DNA of 64,000 bases from Liolophura sinensis (GCF_032854445.1 NC_088295.1:44815385-44879384); one strand, 5' to 3'; shown: positions 36,141 through 48,871, counted from the first letter of the stretch. Made by a program: numbers and translations. The notes: generated from the sequence alone by a model not told the origin.

Positions 36141-38287
36141 ATCTAAAAGAAACGAATACATTTTTAATACTGCAATAACCCCAGTATATAAGTCTGAAGT
36201 TATTACTTGCAAAACATATGTGTAAAGTGCACTGTGTGTTTCAAGTTTGTTCTGGTAGTTTATACAGTCAGTTGGAGTGACACTTAGTGTAAAGAATGTT
36301 TGGACAGTTCAAATCAGTCATTCTACCACAGCATATACACTAAGGTTGACCTGTGCTAGTATTGCTAGTGGAGAAAGAATGTGCCATCAATCCAAACAGG
36401 AGACATATCACACATGTGATAGACATGTCTGCAGTGGCTGATGGAGTAAAACCATCCATTCTGCAGAGTCTGCAGGCAAAGATTGTGCACATAGCTGACT
36501 TTCATGAGCAGCTGAGGCAAATGTCAACTATTTGCAGGAATCCCTGTAGGCATGCAATTTAGTGAAACACAATACTAAAGTTTGGAAAATCGTGAGCAGC
36601 AAACAGTCAAACAATGGCTTAAGAAAGATCAGCTGTCCCTCGCGTTGAAGTGAAAAAAAAAAAAAATCAAAACCCAGATACTAAGGCGGCTGACACTATC
36701 AATGGAATTCAGAAAGTGACTTCATATTTATTGCAACAGTGTTCTTCGGAAGACATGTGACAATATTTTCTTCATTTTTTATTGTGTTTTCTTTCCCCAT
36801 AATGTTGTCATGTTTTCACCTAGCTGGAGATTCTGCGATACCTAAAAACAAGTAAGAATTTTTGGATTATGTTTTTTACACTTTTAATACTCAGACACAA
36901 CTTCCAATTTTTCAAAACTTTCCTCGTAAATCACCTCAATTTACGACACTATGTATAACTATGTACATGTAATTTACAGAAAACGTTATGATAAATTTCA
37001 TTTATTTGAAAACTTTGATTTACTTTTTTTCTACAATATGCAGACTACTCCCAATTTACTTTCTTCAACAAACAGCAGATGCGCCTATTTTCTAATTCTG
37101 TCAATCCCAATTCCAATGATATACATGTAACATGACTGACCTTTTAATGTCTATATTATGCTGAAATAAAAAGCAATTACATGCATTTTAATTAAACTTC
37201 TATGATGTAACTACTAGTTTGAACACTTAACATTTACACTTTTATTTACCCCTCACTGCACATTATTCACACAGTTGCTGTTAATACTAACTAATTCTTA
37301 CAAAATCATCAAAAAAAGGCATTCGCTTGCAAATTAAGAAAGATCAGAATCAGAATTATAAACGAAACTTGACTGTAAGAACAAAGTCTTTTCACCACAT
37401 TTTTTCCAACAAAGGGGAAAATGTTCATGATCCAAACATCTCTAAATCACAGTGTTCACAGTTTACTAAGTCACGTTTGTCTCTACTCCACCCTTTCTGA
37501 AAACGATACCCATGCTAATTTTAGATCAAACAAAGAACCACAAGATCCCCAAAAAAGTGATCCTGTCACAACTAAACATAACATTGCACTGGTTCAGTGC
37601 TTTTTACAGCACTTGAGTTTCCCCAAGACTTTGATAGAGATGAGGAGATTTGATGAGTGACATCAGGCTAGATTGTATCCTTGGATTCCTGCTGAGACTT
37701 CACCAGCAGACAACTGTTTGACTGTACTACAGAACAACATCTGCTGGTAACAGATGCCACAGCACCGAGTACAAATCTTACACACCAAAAGAAAGGCGCA
37801 CAAAAGAATAGTGTAGATTATCTGTTAAATATTTGTGCAACATATTCATGCATCTATATACAAGAAATGATCAAAAGCATGGGATTACAACATTATTCAT
37901 GTGAATTTCCATACCAATGCAGAATGATCATATACTTGATATTGTCACTGTACAGTAAGAAGCTTATATGTGTATGCTATTGAAGTAATGGATCAAATAA
38001 TATGCAAAGCTTGATGAAATGCTCTGTTTGAACTTTGTTTGATGCCGAATTAAGCCCCTACGGATGTACAATTTAGTAAGATTCATCTCATTTTTCAACA
38101 GAGAAATTCAGGAGAATTTTACTTTAATCACTGCGAATACTTGTAGCATAAATGTATACACTTGTTTCTATTACGTGAGAAATTCCAACTTACATATGTA
38201 GATTAAGGACTGACAAACAGGCATATTGTGCCAATATTTCTTAACTGCACCAAACTGTGCTCTAATTCTATTAACTATTTATCCATT
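36141..38287. other. Non-coding stretch
   Basis: Seen: AT-rich sequence with an A-run at 36652. Frames at 36353 and 37421 lack splice or domain support. Confidence 0.45.
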
Positions 38288-38416
38288 GTGACGCCTGTTT
38301 ATGCCGCACTCAATAACATTTAACTTATACCATGGTGGCTTGCATTTTGGTGCTCTGTCCTCGGGGAAACCCACCAGAAAATCTGGAGGTTGCTGGGAGA
38401 CCATCCCATATAGGTA
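38288..38416 (-). mobile_element. Diverged SINE fragment (family 1)
   Basis: Seen: TTATGCCGCACTCAATAAC, TTTAACTTATACCATGGTGG, GGGGAAACCCACCAG and GGTTGCTGGGAGACC follow the body order on the minus strand. The tail and head are missing. Confidence 0.65.
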
Positions 38417-38717
38417 ACTAATTCTGTGGAAGTTTGCACCAGCGTGTCATATACATTGCTGGATAGTTATCACCAGATTACGCATGAAGAACAATGTTCT
38501 CTGCAGGCAGTCTGGCAGAATAAAAACCTTGATACCATCCAGTATCTTGACAAAGGGCGTCAAAATGCACTCTTTCACCGACCTTAAAGGCATTTGTGTG
38601 TTATCATTTGGTATTATTGGAATGTTTCATAGCAAGGGCAGACACCAGTATGTAAGTTTTCTACACTGAAGTGATCACATATGAATCAATGCAACGTACT
38701 AATGACATTTACCCAAC

Positions 38718-38719
<2 letters not shown>

Positions 38720-38769
<50 letters not shown>
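38720..38769. repeat. (AT)n microsatellite
   Basis: Seen: about 25 uninterrupted AT dinucleotides, then ACATATACCC. Confidence 0.95.
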
Positions 38770-38775
<6 letters not shown>

Positions 38776-40539
38776 CCCAAAGGAAGAAAAACACTGTTTT
38801 TATTTTTAAACAATCCTCATGCAAAATCTTTAGTCCCAAAACCCTAAAAAATCAACTTCTCAAACATATCACATACATTTTCAAATACTTCCACTCAATG
38901 CCACAAATCAAATTTCCTCTAAAAAACATGTAAGCAAACTGACAGTGAAAAAACAGGCCAATTTTTCATGCTTTTTTGCCAGCTTTCCTTCCATGCAGAA
39001 ATTAAGTGTATCTTTCTTCCTAGAAACAAAATCCTTCTTCAGCCAACTGACCTTGACCTCTTGTGTATATGGTTCAAGGATGGAGAAACTTATAAGCTTA
39101 CAAGTGTTTATATGTGCATGTAAATATTGCCCAAAGCAACATCTGGGTGTGGGTTTATACAGCAATCAGACAGGCTTAGTCTATCCAGTTACATTTATCA
39201 AATTCTATTCAATTTAAGTCATTTGAAAAAAAAAGTCTTACAAAGTGGCCATTTAAAATCTACTGTGTGAGCACTGGTTTTTCACATGACCTTGTTTATA
39301 AGTTCAGCACTGTGCACCCGTCTTGATTTCAGGGTTATGTACTACTGGTTGTAAATAATTAACACATACATGAACATGTGCCTCTTCACCACAGGATACC
39401 ATCTTAAATTTCCTCATGATTTATTAAAGCCAACAAGTCATTTTTTCTGCATTTTTTTTCTAGAAAAGAAATATTAGGATGGACTTTGAGCCTCAACATT
39501 TTTAATGATTCACATTCATAACTGGTTTAAAATTACATAAATCTATTGTAGAGAGAATATATTTAAAAACCAAAAAAAAAAAAAAAAACCTTGAGGAAAT
39601 GAGTTGAGGGAAAAACCTTTGATTGTTTACAACAATTCATCATAAATCAATGGTATCTGTACAAGCCAGAAACATGCAGGATTATTTCCCGGACTCTCAC
39701 AGCTGTGTCCCTGTGGACAAAGTGGGTGGAAGTGGGTGGGGGGAGGTTTATGAGACAGGCAGAAATGTTCCATCATCCACAGGAGTATGTTTTACAACTG
39801 ACCTCATCTGTCACATGCTTCCAGAAGCATGACAAAGCCGCCACAGCACCCTACCAGCTCATCAGAGAGCATAAAGATAATCGCCTGATGTCTGCATGGG
39901 TCTGTACAGTTATATCCATTTATTTTTATTTACTGATTTTATATACTGTGCTCAAGCACATGGGTGCAAGAAACCAGTGTCTTGCCAGGAGAAATACACT
40001 GGTACCTTGCCCAAAATCCGACCACCTGTTGATTCAAAAAACTGTGACACTAAATCTCACACAAGATACATGAAGTTAGCAAGCGAATATCCCATATCAG
40101 TGTGCTTAGTATAACATGTATCTCTATGAGTCAATGTTTATTGAAAAATATCATGTATTACACTATCACTGCAACTTTTGATACACATACTATATGATTT
40201 GATGAATACTGTATGTGCTATTCATATTAACTATATTTGGTAAAACATTTCATTAATGTCAATGAACTTGCATGGTAATCATAATACATCATAATCTTTA
40301 ATGTTTACTCCTCTTTCTTCCTACAAAACTGTTTTGATTACACTTCCTCATACAGAAGATTGATTACCAACAGTTACACAATTACATAACAAACTAAGTT
40401 TAGAATTCTACACAGAAGTGCAGATTAATTAAGTTATTAGGTCACACATAAAAAATTATCACAAAAGTAGGTCATACATGATATGGTGTAACACACATTT
40501 TAGTGTTCCTTGTTTTAGTATTTTTCCACACAAAATCAC
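38770..40539. other. Non-coding stretch with a GC-richer patch
   Basis: Seen: 39680-39900 is GC-richer with two overlapping plus frames and a GTGGGTGGGGGG run. No gene assigned. Confidence 0.4.
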
Positions 40540-40725
40540 TCTTAACCTGATATATTTAATAATTTGATTTTGAAGACAAAACTGCATTGGTTGGATTGGC
40601 CAATTTCAGTGCTTTGCAAAAAAGTATAATTTTATCAGTCTACACAGAATAATTAATGTCCTCAGAATATGTCTGCACAAACACCTTACAAACAAGCAAA
40701 AAGGCTAAAGAACTACAGTACATTT
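40540..40725. repeat. Dispersed repeat R1, copy 3
   Basis: Seen: GACAAAACTGCATTGGTTGG-ATTGGCCAATTTCAG, TTTTATCAGTCTACACAG, GTCCTCAGAATATG, AAACACCTTACAAACAAGC. The core is almost identical to copy 1. Confidence 0.7.
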
Positions 40726-41041
40726 GAATTCAACTTAAATTCAAGTTCCTGGATGTCATCTTATCACACCAAAAGGGGTTTGAACCAAAGCTTGTTATAA
40801 AGGAAACAAATAAGCCAATTATTTAAGCTGTTCATTGCTACAAACTGTGCTAAATTCTTTTTGGAGGCTGTGTAATATGAAATTTTAGTAAAAATTGTGT
40901 CAGCTGTGTTTGTAACTATTAATCAGACGTAAAAAAATAAGACTTAATTATTTCAATCTTATGCAAACTGTGTTCCTACATAAATCTTTGTATCATGTAT
41001 ATAATACATGCTTTATTGATAAGTATACAACTGTTATTCAG

Positions 41042-41099
41042 ACCGGAAGTGGGAAGGTCTGACAGCAACCTGCAGATTAAATAAATAAATAAATAAAGA
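41042..41099 (+). mobile_element. Internally deleted SINE remnant (family 1)
   Basis: Seen: AGTGGGAAGGTCTGACAGCAACCTGCAGAT joins directly to TAAATAAATAAATAAATAAA. The whole central body between CTGCAGAT and the tail is gone. It lies about 60 bases from the 41160 copy in the same orientation. Confidence 0.6.
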
Positions 41100-41159
41100 A
41101 GACTTAAAAATAATAAGACTTGTATATCATACTGTATTCCTACCTTTTTTCTAAGAATA

Positions 41160-41300
41160 GTCTGTCAGCAACCTGCAGATGGTCATGGATTTCCCCTGGG
41201 CTCTGCCCGGTTTCCTCCCACAATAATTCTGGCCGCAGTCAAATAAGTGAGATATTCTTGAGTATGATGTACAACACCAATCAAATAAATAAATAAATTA
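41160..41300 (+). mobile_element. 5'-truncated SINE (family 1) with 11-bp duplication
   Basis: Seen: plus-strand 3' body (CTGTCAGCAACCTGCAG, GGGCTCTGCCCGGTTTCCTC, AATATTCTTGAGTA...) with an (AAAT)n tail. It is flanked by TTCTAAGAATA at 41149-41159 and 41301-41311. The tRNA head is absent, so it was truncated at insertion like the copy at 19130. Confidence 0.88.
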
Positions 41301-41311
41301 TTCTAAGAATA

Positions 41312-42703
41312 AAAACTAAAATCTTTGTACCATGTATATAATGATGCATTAGTAAAGGCTTCCATGCCAATTTCCATATTTTAGACATGGATTACAACCT
41401 AGACTAGTACAATAAAGCCTTGTAGTGGAGATAACAAAAGTTGTGTTAAGATGGAAACCACTGGGAGATCTCTGTATAAAGTCAACAATATCTTAGTCCG
41501 TATAAATTTAGCTCTCATTTATTAGGCAGTGTGGTCAGTTGATTGTCCAGTAATCTGTTTAACTCATCTCCTTAAGGAGGTGACACTGGTCACTTTGGCT
41601 GGATGTTGATGACCACCACTGGGAATAACCCACTGGACAGAGGCAAAGACTGTGAATATGAAGCAGGAGGTTCTACTCCCAAGAGAGTACTAACTCCAGT
41701 GTTTGTGTCCACTACAGCCAGAAGTGACCATAAGGTCCAAGCTATGACTCACGAGCTTGAACAGTTCCACATGCAATCAAATAGCCAGGAGGGACAGTGA
41801 CGCCTTGCAAGATCCAACTCTGCAGTATAATGACATCAAGAATCTTGGTATGCCCAATTTGTGGTCATAACATGATCACACTATCTCTACAAGCGATGAT
41901 TCATGTCGGATCAGAAAGTAATCCTCTTTCACCAAGTCATGCAATGTAAAGGACGCAATAAATAACTTCACTGAAAAGAACTTTTTCTTTACAATCTAGC
42001 CTTTATCAAACAAACGACAGTCTATTCTACTCAACTACGGTAAAGCTTACTACAAAAATTCCCAGCATACAAGCATGTGTACACAAGGACCAAACGTGTT
42101 ACAATTCAAGGCATGCAGAACATTTTAAACATATGTAATTTTTAAATTCTTTTTGTTGCTGTCAGTCCAATGCTTATTTTTCTCAGGTGTATATGTATGC
42201 CGTGACATAACCATGCCACATTAAACATTGTCTTCATGCAGCCATTTTTTTAGCATTTCATCTACAGCGAACATACACATCTAAATGTGCAATAACAGAT
42301 TTCAAACATCGTCGTCTAGATACTGATACTTCTGCACTTATAATACTTTGGTGACTTTTGCTGCAAAAAGAAACACACCTTGAAAACATTATATACTGTT
42401 TAAGACTACCTTGAAAATAATTAAACTCTGCCCTATGAGTACACTAGCTTTCCAAGGAAAAATCCATTCTCAGGGTATAATTTACATAAATATTGTAAAT
42501 CTTGAACCTTTTCAACCAGTAAAACAGTTTTTTAAGTCTAATTTATGCCTAAAAATATTATGAAAATGATGCCAAAAATCCTTTGTTTGTCATTAAATAT
42601 ACAAGCTTAATAAAACTGTGCAAATTATTTCTCTATACCCCATAGTTCTCTCCAAATGTTTCAAATGAAAAGGTTGAAGTAACTCTAAGCACTGTTAAGT
42701 CTG

Positions 42704-42753
<50 letters not shown>

Positions 42754-44632
42754 TTAAGCTTATTTTGAGAACTGCTTATATAATTCCCCCCAAAAAATAT
42801 TTTTTTAAAATGTTTATGAAGTTTATCTTGGATGCTTCTCAAAGAAAGTGGGAGGTCTTAAGTCCATAGTTCCTAATAAAAAATTTGGAAGGATCAGTGA
42901 ATCAACACGTGCTCACATGTGGTGACTTTGGGATCACTTTAATCCTGGTATATCACAGGCCCCTTAATGCTTCCCTGGACGGCTGTATTGCTCTAGGCTT
43001 ACTCTGACCCATTTGGATACAGCTGAGCCCTAATCATTAGAAGCTCCTGACAGGCTGGGCAATAAAACAACTGGGCCAGGGGTAATGGAAAGGCATGTCC
43101 CCAACCTACAGGGTTTCTCTTCACCACCCATCCTGACCTAAGAGGGAGGGGCGCTTCACAGTGGGTGCTAGTCACCTCTAGGGCAACTGGATGATTGATT
43201 TATGGCCGATACATTGAGATGTTAAGCAAGTGACAAAAAAAGTTTACTCCAACTGCCTGGGCATAATGCTTGTAGCTTACAGAGATGTCTGTGTTGTGAT
43301 AATCAATCAAATCAGGATTAAATCATCCCATTAAACCTGTCACAATAAGAAAAACCTTTGGATGACTCAATTACAGCAAGCAATCACAAGATAAATGTAT
43401 AAAGCAGGTGAATATATATATACATATATGTTTACAAATATTACTGTATTACTTAAATAGAATCTGTGCTACGGCAATGAAAAAAGAGCCTCTCCTTTAA
43501 ACAAGTCATTTATTTTCTTGATGATAATCAATGGTTACTCTTACTGAAAGATGACGAGAGATATATGTTGTTAAAAGCATCTACAGAGAACGCCATGTAA
43601 TAAATAATAGGTCTCTCCACTTATGTGTGTCAAGACAGTCATATCATGAAAGTCATATCTATTCGAAACAAGTAAGTGATTCATATAAAGAAACACTTGA
43701 ATAGTTTTCATGCAAACTGAATAACAGTCGAAGCTGTACACATTTAACATTTACCTTAATAGGTTCTATGTAAAAGGTCAGGCCAGCAGATATCATAACT
43801 ATGGAAGCAGCAGAAGTATACACAGGTTATCTCCCTTTAAACCCCACTGATAGTGTGTGTATATATACCCCATCGCTGCAGACATCAACAAGTTATGGTA
43901 TTACATAATTATTTTTTGGATGAAAGAAAAAAATGAATAACTCCTCCCCCCAAAATATTTAAAATAAAAAAACATATGAAAGAGCAGAAAGCTGCAAACA
44001 AAGGTTAAAAGAGACACTGTCTTCTGACAATTCCTAAGATTAATAACAATAAAAGTGAGGAAAAACAGGAAGAAAAGTGACAAAAAGTGTTGGTTAAAAG
44101 GCTCCACCCCTGTCATCTGTGAGTTCACACATCCATTATGTTTCAAACACATGCTGCATACATTAATCACAGGAAGATGAATTTCAGCATGAATTATGAA
44201 GTGATGTCAACACAAACACACTTTTAAAGATGATGGATGATTTGGCGTGTTACTGTAGTCAATTTTTTTTTTTGTAATTCCACAAACAATGGTGATACAC
44301 TTTATTGCTTCGCCAACGAGGAAATCATCCAATTGTTGAGGGAACCAGAGGGCTAATTGACATGGAAGACAACATTTACCCAAAGGAATTTCAGATCATT
44401 TTTAGACCACAGCTCATTCTTAATTTCTTTATCAGGTTTGAGACACTCTGTGATGATTGATCTTTCACCAAAAAAAATTGTCATCTTTCTGGATTTCCTT
44501 TACTGCCTAGGTGTTCTCACAAGCATCTATAAGTTTTGTATGCATGGTTAATTCAACTAAATACCATCTGTATTTTTTCATACATACATCTAAAAATACT
44601 GTCATATAATTAAGATTTTTGTCTATTTCCAC
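41312..44632. other. Non-coding stretch with a GC-richer block
   Basis: Seen: 42940-43200 is GC-richer and free of repeats, a candidate regulatory block. A plus frame at 41603-41800 reads protein-like (GGSTPKRVLTPVFVSTTARS) but has no splice support. Confidence 0.4.
42704..42749. repeat. (TA)n microsatellite
   Basis: Seen: about 23 uninterrupted TA dinucleotides between CTGT and TTTATTTAAGC. Confidence 0.95.
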
Positions 44633-44875
44633 ATGCCACACACCTTTCATCTTTCTCCACTGGTTCACTTTTCTAAGTTACCACTTCAAACAACATTTAT
44701 TCCTTCGGAATGTAAATTGTTTTGTTATATAGCTTTCCCAGTGTGTAACTTTACTCTCTGTGCCAAAAAAAGTGTCCTTTCTCAAGTGTCAAAAAAAAAA
44801 GAAGCTGTGTGTCAAAATGACAGAGTAGTTGGAGCAGAATGTTACATCCGAGAGAGAGCATTTTTGTCAATACAG
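44633..44875 (+). CDS. Possible plus-strand coding exon ending at a strong donor
   Basis: Seen: ATG at 44633 opens 81 codons ending GAECYIRERAFLSIQ at the donor CAG|GTAAGATC (44875/44876), phase 0. The last 25 or so codons look most protein-like. A possible internal acceptor CTTTCTCAAG at about 44787 would make that part the true exon. A run of ten A lies in the middle. It is opposite in strand to the main candidate gene. No family recognised. Confidence 0.2.
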
Positions 44876-45396
44876 GTAAGATCAAAATAGCTGGAAATCA
44901 CTGAACATTACAGCCAAATTCCTTACGCTAATTAAAAGAAAATATCCATTATTTTTACATAGTCAGGTTCAAAGATGTTAGTGTTATTTATATTTTCCCT
45001 TGTATTTTTGCTTTTTACAAAGTGATGTTTTTAACATTTTTACTGATATCAAATGAAAGTTTAAAAAAGTGATCACCCTGTCTCAAAAAGTGTTTCTTCA
45101 TGGGCTCTGCGCAGTTTGGGGGACGGACAAAAGCCCTGGTGGATGCTAATGTTAAGATCGATGATTCATTTTATTTATCATATACATCCAGGTCGGGCAT
45201 ATAAAATAGAAAAAAATCCACAGTAACTTATAAAAATAAATTATTATTTTTTATCCTTTATAAGAATATTTAACATAATATTTTCCTTCTAAACTATAAT
45301 ATGATTTGGTTTATATTTCTAAATAATAAAAATTTTAAACATATGTACATTTGTTATAGTGAACACATAAAATTACATGTGACCCAAAATGCATAC

Positions 45397-45443
45397 CTTA
45401 CGGCAGCCGCGAGGTGAAACTGTGAATCGTAGAAAGCCACAAC
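45397..45443 (-). CDS. Possible internal exon downstream of the two first exons
   Basis: Seen: on the minus strand a segment preceded by ATACAG (acceptor-like, T/G-rich upstream rather than a clean pyrimidine tract) reads VVAFYDSQFHLAAAV and ends AAG|GTATGC. It starts on a whole codon, matching the phase-0 ends of both upstream first exons, and would leave the next intron in phase 2. It carries several CpGs (CTCGCGGCTGCCG) in an AT-rich neighbourhood, which may mean constraint. The frame is open for nine codons further upstream with no ATG, so it would have to be internal. I recognise no family. The phase match has a one in three chance of being accidental. Confidence 0.28.
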
Positions 45444-45764
45444 CTGTATGCCACACAAATATTTCAGCCACACAAACTAAGTATAGTGGTACTACATAGA
45501 ATAAACTTACATTTGCTCAAAGGAAAGCATTCGATAATAATATTAGGGACATCAGGGACAGTGACTTTGGCGATATTGTTTTGAAATGTACATGCACAAC
45601 ACTTATGAGAGAAAAGCTGTTGAATCCGAGTGACAGATGGATACACTTTGATGACAAGTTTTTAAATGGAAAACAAAGTCACACTATATGAACTCCCGTC
45701 AACAAATACTTGGCATCATGTTTGTCAGACTGTCAGATATGTTTAGACGGTTAATTAAGATGAC

Positions 45765-45825
45765 GGGACTTTTGTCCGCCGGGGTATCTTTGTCTATGGA
45801 GCTTTTGTCCACATGTCTTTTGTCC
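45765..45825 (+). repeat. CTTTTGTCC-rich segment
   Basis: Seen: three CTTTTGTCC motifs (near 45770, 45798 and 45813). The complementary GGACAAAAG occurs at 45121-45135. Inference: possible ends of a decayed DNA element spanning 45.12-45.82 kb, but the inverted similarity is short. Confidence 0.35.
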
Positions 45826-45831
45826 TGCATT

Positions 45832-45942
45832 TGCGGGGTTTTCTCCCAATCATAATACTGGCCATCTTTGTATATGTGAAATATTCTCGGGTACGGAGTA
45901 AAACTTGAATGCCATTCAAACAAATAAACAAATCAATAAAAA
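45832..45942 (+). mobile_element. SINE 3' fragment (family 1)
   Basis: Seen: GGGGTTTTCTCCCAATCATAATACTGGCC, then GTGAAATATTCTCGGGTACGGAGTAAAAC and an AAATAAACAAATCAATAAA tail, in plus orientation. 5' side borders the CTTTTGTCC-rich segment at 45765-45825. Confidence 0.65.
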
Positions 45943-46469
45943 ATAATCAGTAAGTGTTCACAAGATGAATTTCTGAACTTTCTGATGTTACTGCTGTTGA
46001 CATTATCAGAAACAACCAGCCGACTGGTTATATACACAAGCATGTACATGTACCTATCCTAAATGACTGCATGAAGTACAAATGACTCCGGAGTCAATGA
46101 GTTTCTTTCAGTCACTTACTTGTACATATGCATGTACATTTTGTAGTAGGATAAAACTGAAATGTCCTAAATTTGTGGTCATTCAAAATTCAAGCCCAAG
46201 TACAATTTGTGCCATGACATTTAGTTGTAAATTTAAAGATCTTCACTTAAAGTTCTGTGGTGGCAAACATTCTCAGAGTAAACCCACCATTAGCTACACA
46301 TACATCTACAAGTGTATACTAAATACCCACAACGACCACAGCCAGGTGCCTGCTATAAATGTCTATACATCACGCAACATTTCTTCAGACTGTAAGAACT
46401 AGTTTATGTACAGTTTGAAGACACTTAATTATTACAGACCTAAAAATCTGACTCCCATATAATTCTCAC

Positions 46470-46547
46470 CTTTTTCCGATCATCAGGACAAATGACAGCC
46501 TTAGAGGCAGTCATGGCTAAAACATCGTCTTGATCATCGCGAACCAT
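46470..46547 (-). CDS. Putative first coding exon (proximal) of an unidentified minus-strand gene
   Basis: Seen: on the minus strand an ATG (plus 46545-46547) in an optimal context (GCC before, G after) opens 26 codons. They begin MVRDDQDDVL and end CPDDRKK, then run straight into the donor AAG|GTGAGAATT. The donor falls between codons (phase 0). An in-frame stop lies upstream at 46635-46637 with no earlier in-frame ATG, so this start is clear. The peptide is acidic then basic, with no signal peptide or membrane segment. The 16 bases across the donor match those of the exon at 57492 except for one transition. Inference: alternative first exon giving one N-terminus of a longer protein. No domain is recognisable in 26 residues. 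The KK-ending N-terminus recalls alternative first exons of Dlg-family scaffolds, but the downstream exon that would prove this was not found. It could also be a chance open frame. Confidence 0.5.
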
Positions 46548-48871
46548 GGCTGGAGGAAAGCCTATGTAATCTGACGAACTTCTCAGCCACTTTAAACACC
46601 TTTCAAAAACTCCGTCAGCCGTTGGACTATGATTCTATTTATCAACGAGTAGGCGGTCTTGCAGACATTATAGGCTTTCATTTCAAACCAGCATGACAGA
46701 GCATGAATAAGTACACACCACAAAAGACTCAAAGGATCTTCACGTAAGGTCACTTGCACTTTGACAACGCAGGATTAAATGGTACATTTCACATCAATGT
46801 AATAGAGGAAGAGCATAACCCACAAGCAGTTTGAAAACCTAAAAACAGGTTCTGTATCAGAAGTGATTTCATATTTTATACAGAGCATCATATAACTGAA
46901 TGCACTGAAGCAAAAAAAAAGCCTTTTTTTTCCTACCAACAAATAGTAGGAGCTATTACCGAATTTCTTACTTACAAAAAATCAGAGCCATTGCTGAATT
47001 TCTTACACAACACCTTTTATGATCACCTGAGATAGCCTTTTTCTATTAATCTAGTAATCGTTACTTCAATTGCTCAATAAATACCATTGTTAATCTCAAG
47101 CGTCTTGTAACTCTCAGCACCCCTTTTATGTGCACGTAGAATTACAGCATGACAAGCTGAACACCCTGAGACTTTACCACCCAAATCGTATATAGAAGCA
47201 GCAGCCATACATGTATACTAAGGTCTAATGTGCGGAGTATAGTGCTTATGAACCAGTTCTTCTAGTTCGCTTCAACTGATAAATTAGGAAATTATACATT
47301 GTTAATTTGATACATGTAAGCAATATTAAAGAAGCACAGGGTAATGCAAAGTGTCTGAATTTTTAACACCATCTCAGCAACTGGTAGGCCTGTGTACAGC
47401 TATACAAGACAGCCCTGTTTAACCGACATACTGTAAGAGTCCTAAATATTTGAACATTAACAGGTATATGTGAAGTCAATGTTCAGCCAGTCAATATTAT
47501 GAAGAAAACAGGTTTTTAAAATCAAAGCTATCTACAGTGAAATGTCAACAAAACCATAAAATATCTTACACCTTGTATACAGACAAAAACAATACTTTTA
47601 AAGTCCCTCCAATTACAATTTTAATCGCGTCTCAACAATTTTGACGAAACCATCTAACAAGTTTAAGGTAAGGCACAGAGTTCATTATCCAAGAGGTGTG
47701 TAGTTAACAACTGATACATCTGATTTTCACCTGTCACTTGTCAACTAGTACGCCGATTTTCTTTGATGCCTGTGGCCTTGTTACTCCTGCCACAATACAA
47801 CTGTTTGCCAAACCAAGATTGGGTTTCCAATTCACCTGAGTCAACTATTGAAGGAATTCAAATTAACAGCTGTATATACATACAGTTGGTTGGCACACAT
47901 AAACATCTGAGGAAGCAAGATGTAGCTATTCAATATCTGACCAAATTCACATGATACTATAAAATATACATACAATCATTAACTAAGCCATCAATCTATG
48001 GTAAACCATTTCCATTAAAGTATCCAAATGAATTTCATGACTTTTGTATTGCACTGTTTTTTTTTTTGTTTTTTTTGGGGGGGGTGGGGGCATATTTTAT
48101 CACTCATATTTATGTGCAATATGAGTAAACTTCTCACACACTATTTCAATTAAAAATCTAGGCATTCATTTTCGGAAACTTCTCTTTATTTCCAAACTTA
48201 AAAATCTGAACAAACTTCATTTTTCACTACTTCCAAACATTCTACTATGGCAAAAATTTGCTTTAAAACAATAGCAGCCTGAAGCTTTTACTACTTTCCA
48301 CAGTCAACAATGCTCCCCCCCCCCCCCCCCCCCCCAAAAAAATGCTCTAAAGACACGGCAACCTACAAGTTTTCTTTTCACTGAACATTTCATCAACTCC
48401 AAAACCAGGAAGTCCTCACTCTAGCATAATGGGGGAAGTCTTCCCTGCTATGCATACAAAACAAAATGTTTTCAAAAAGAAAAAAAAAACAACAATGCTG
48501 TCTATGAGAGAACAAAATGGATCCCCACAGAGAGCATGCTCATTAGCACCCAATAGGTCGTGGTGGCCTGAAGACTTCATCAGGAAGCCCAGTGGGATCA
48601 GGTCTATGCAGATGAACAAGTTGTCTGTTGACCTCTCTAACAGCCTTATTCCACAATAATTTCCCACCAGACACCCCCACACCTGCCCAGTCATGGATGC
48701 TTATTCCCACAGGCTTAGCAACTTACTGTAACGGCCCTTGGTTATAGTTTGATCGTTTCAGGTTTTAGTGAGGCAGCATGCATCTTGAATCCAGTATAGT
48801 TGAGAGTGACCCAATACCAAAATTGTGCTACATAGTAAATTATGAAACCATGGTTGTAAAAGAGGAGATGC
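46548..48871. other. Sequence upstream of the proximal first exon
   Basis: Seen: 46548-46640 would be its 5' untranslated region. Beyond it lie AT-rich sequence and the 48.1-48.3 kb homopolymers. 48500-48720 is GC-richer. No clear TATA or CpG island. Confidence 0.4.
48315..48335. repeat. Poly(C) tract
   Basis: Seen: 21 C directly followed by A7. A T-run/G-run junction (TTTTTTGGGGGGGG) lies about 250 bases to the left at 48058-48090. Confidence 0.85.

Noticed and set aside
41749-41830. Minus-strand frame reading VTVPPGYLIACGTVQA before a GTGAGT donor
   Set aside because: Only 38 codons between stops and no credible acceptor. The resemblance to a beta-helix repeat is too slight.
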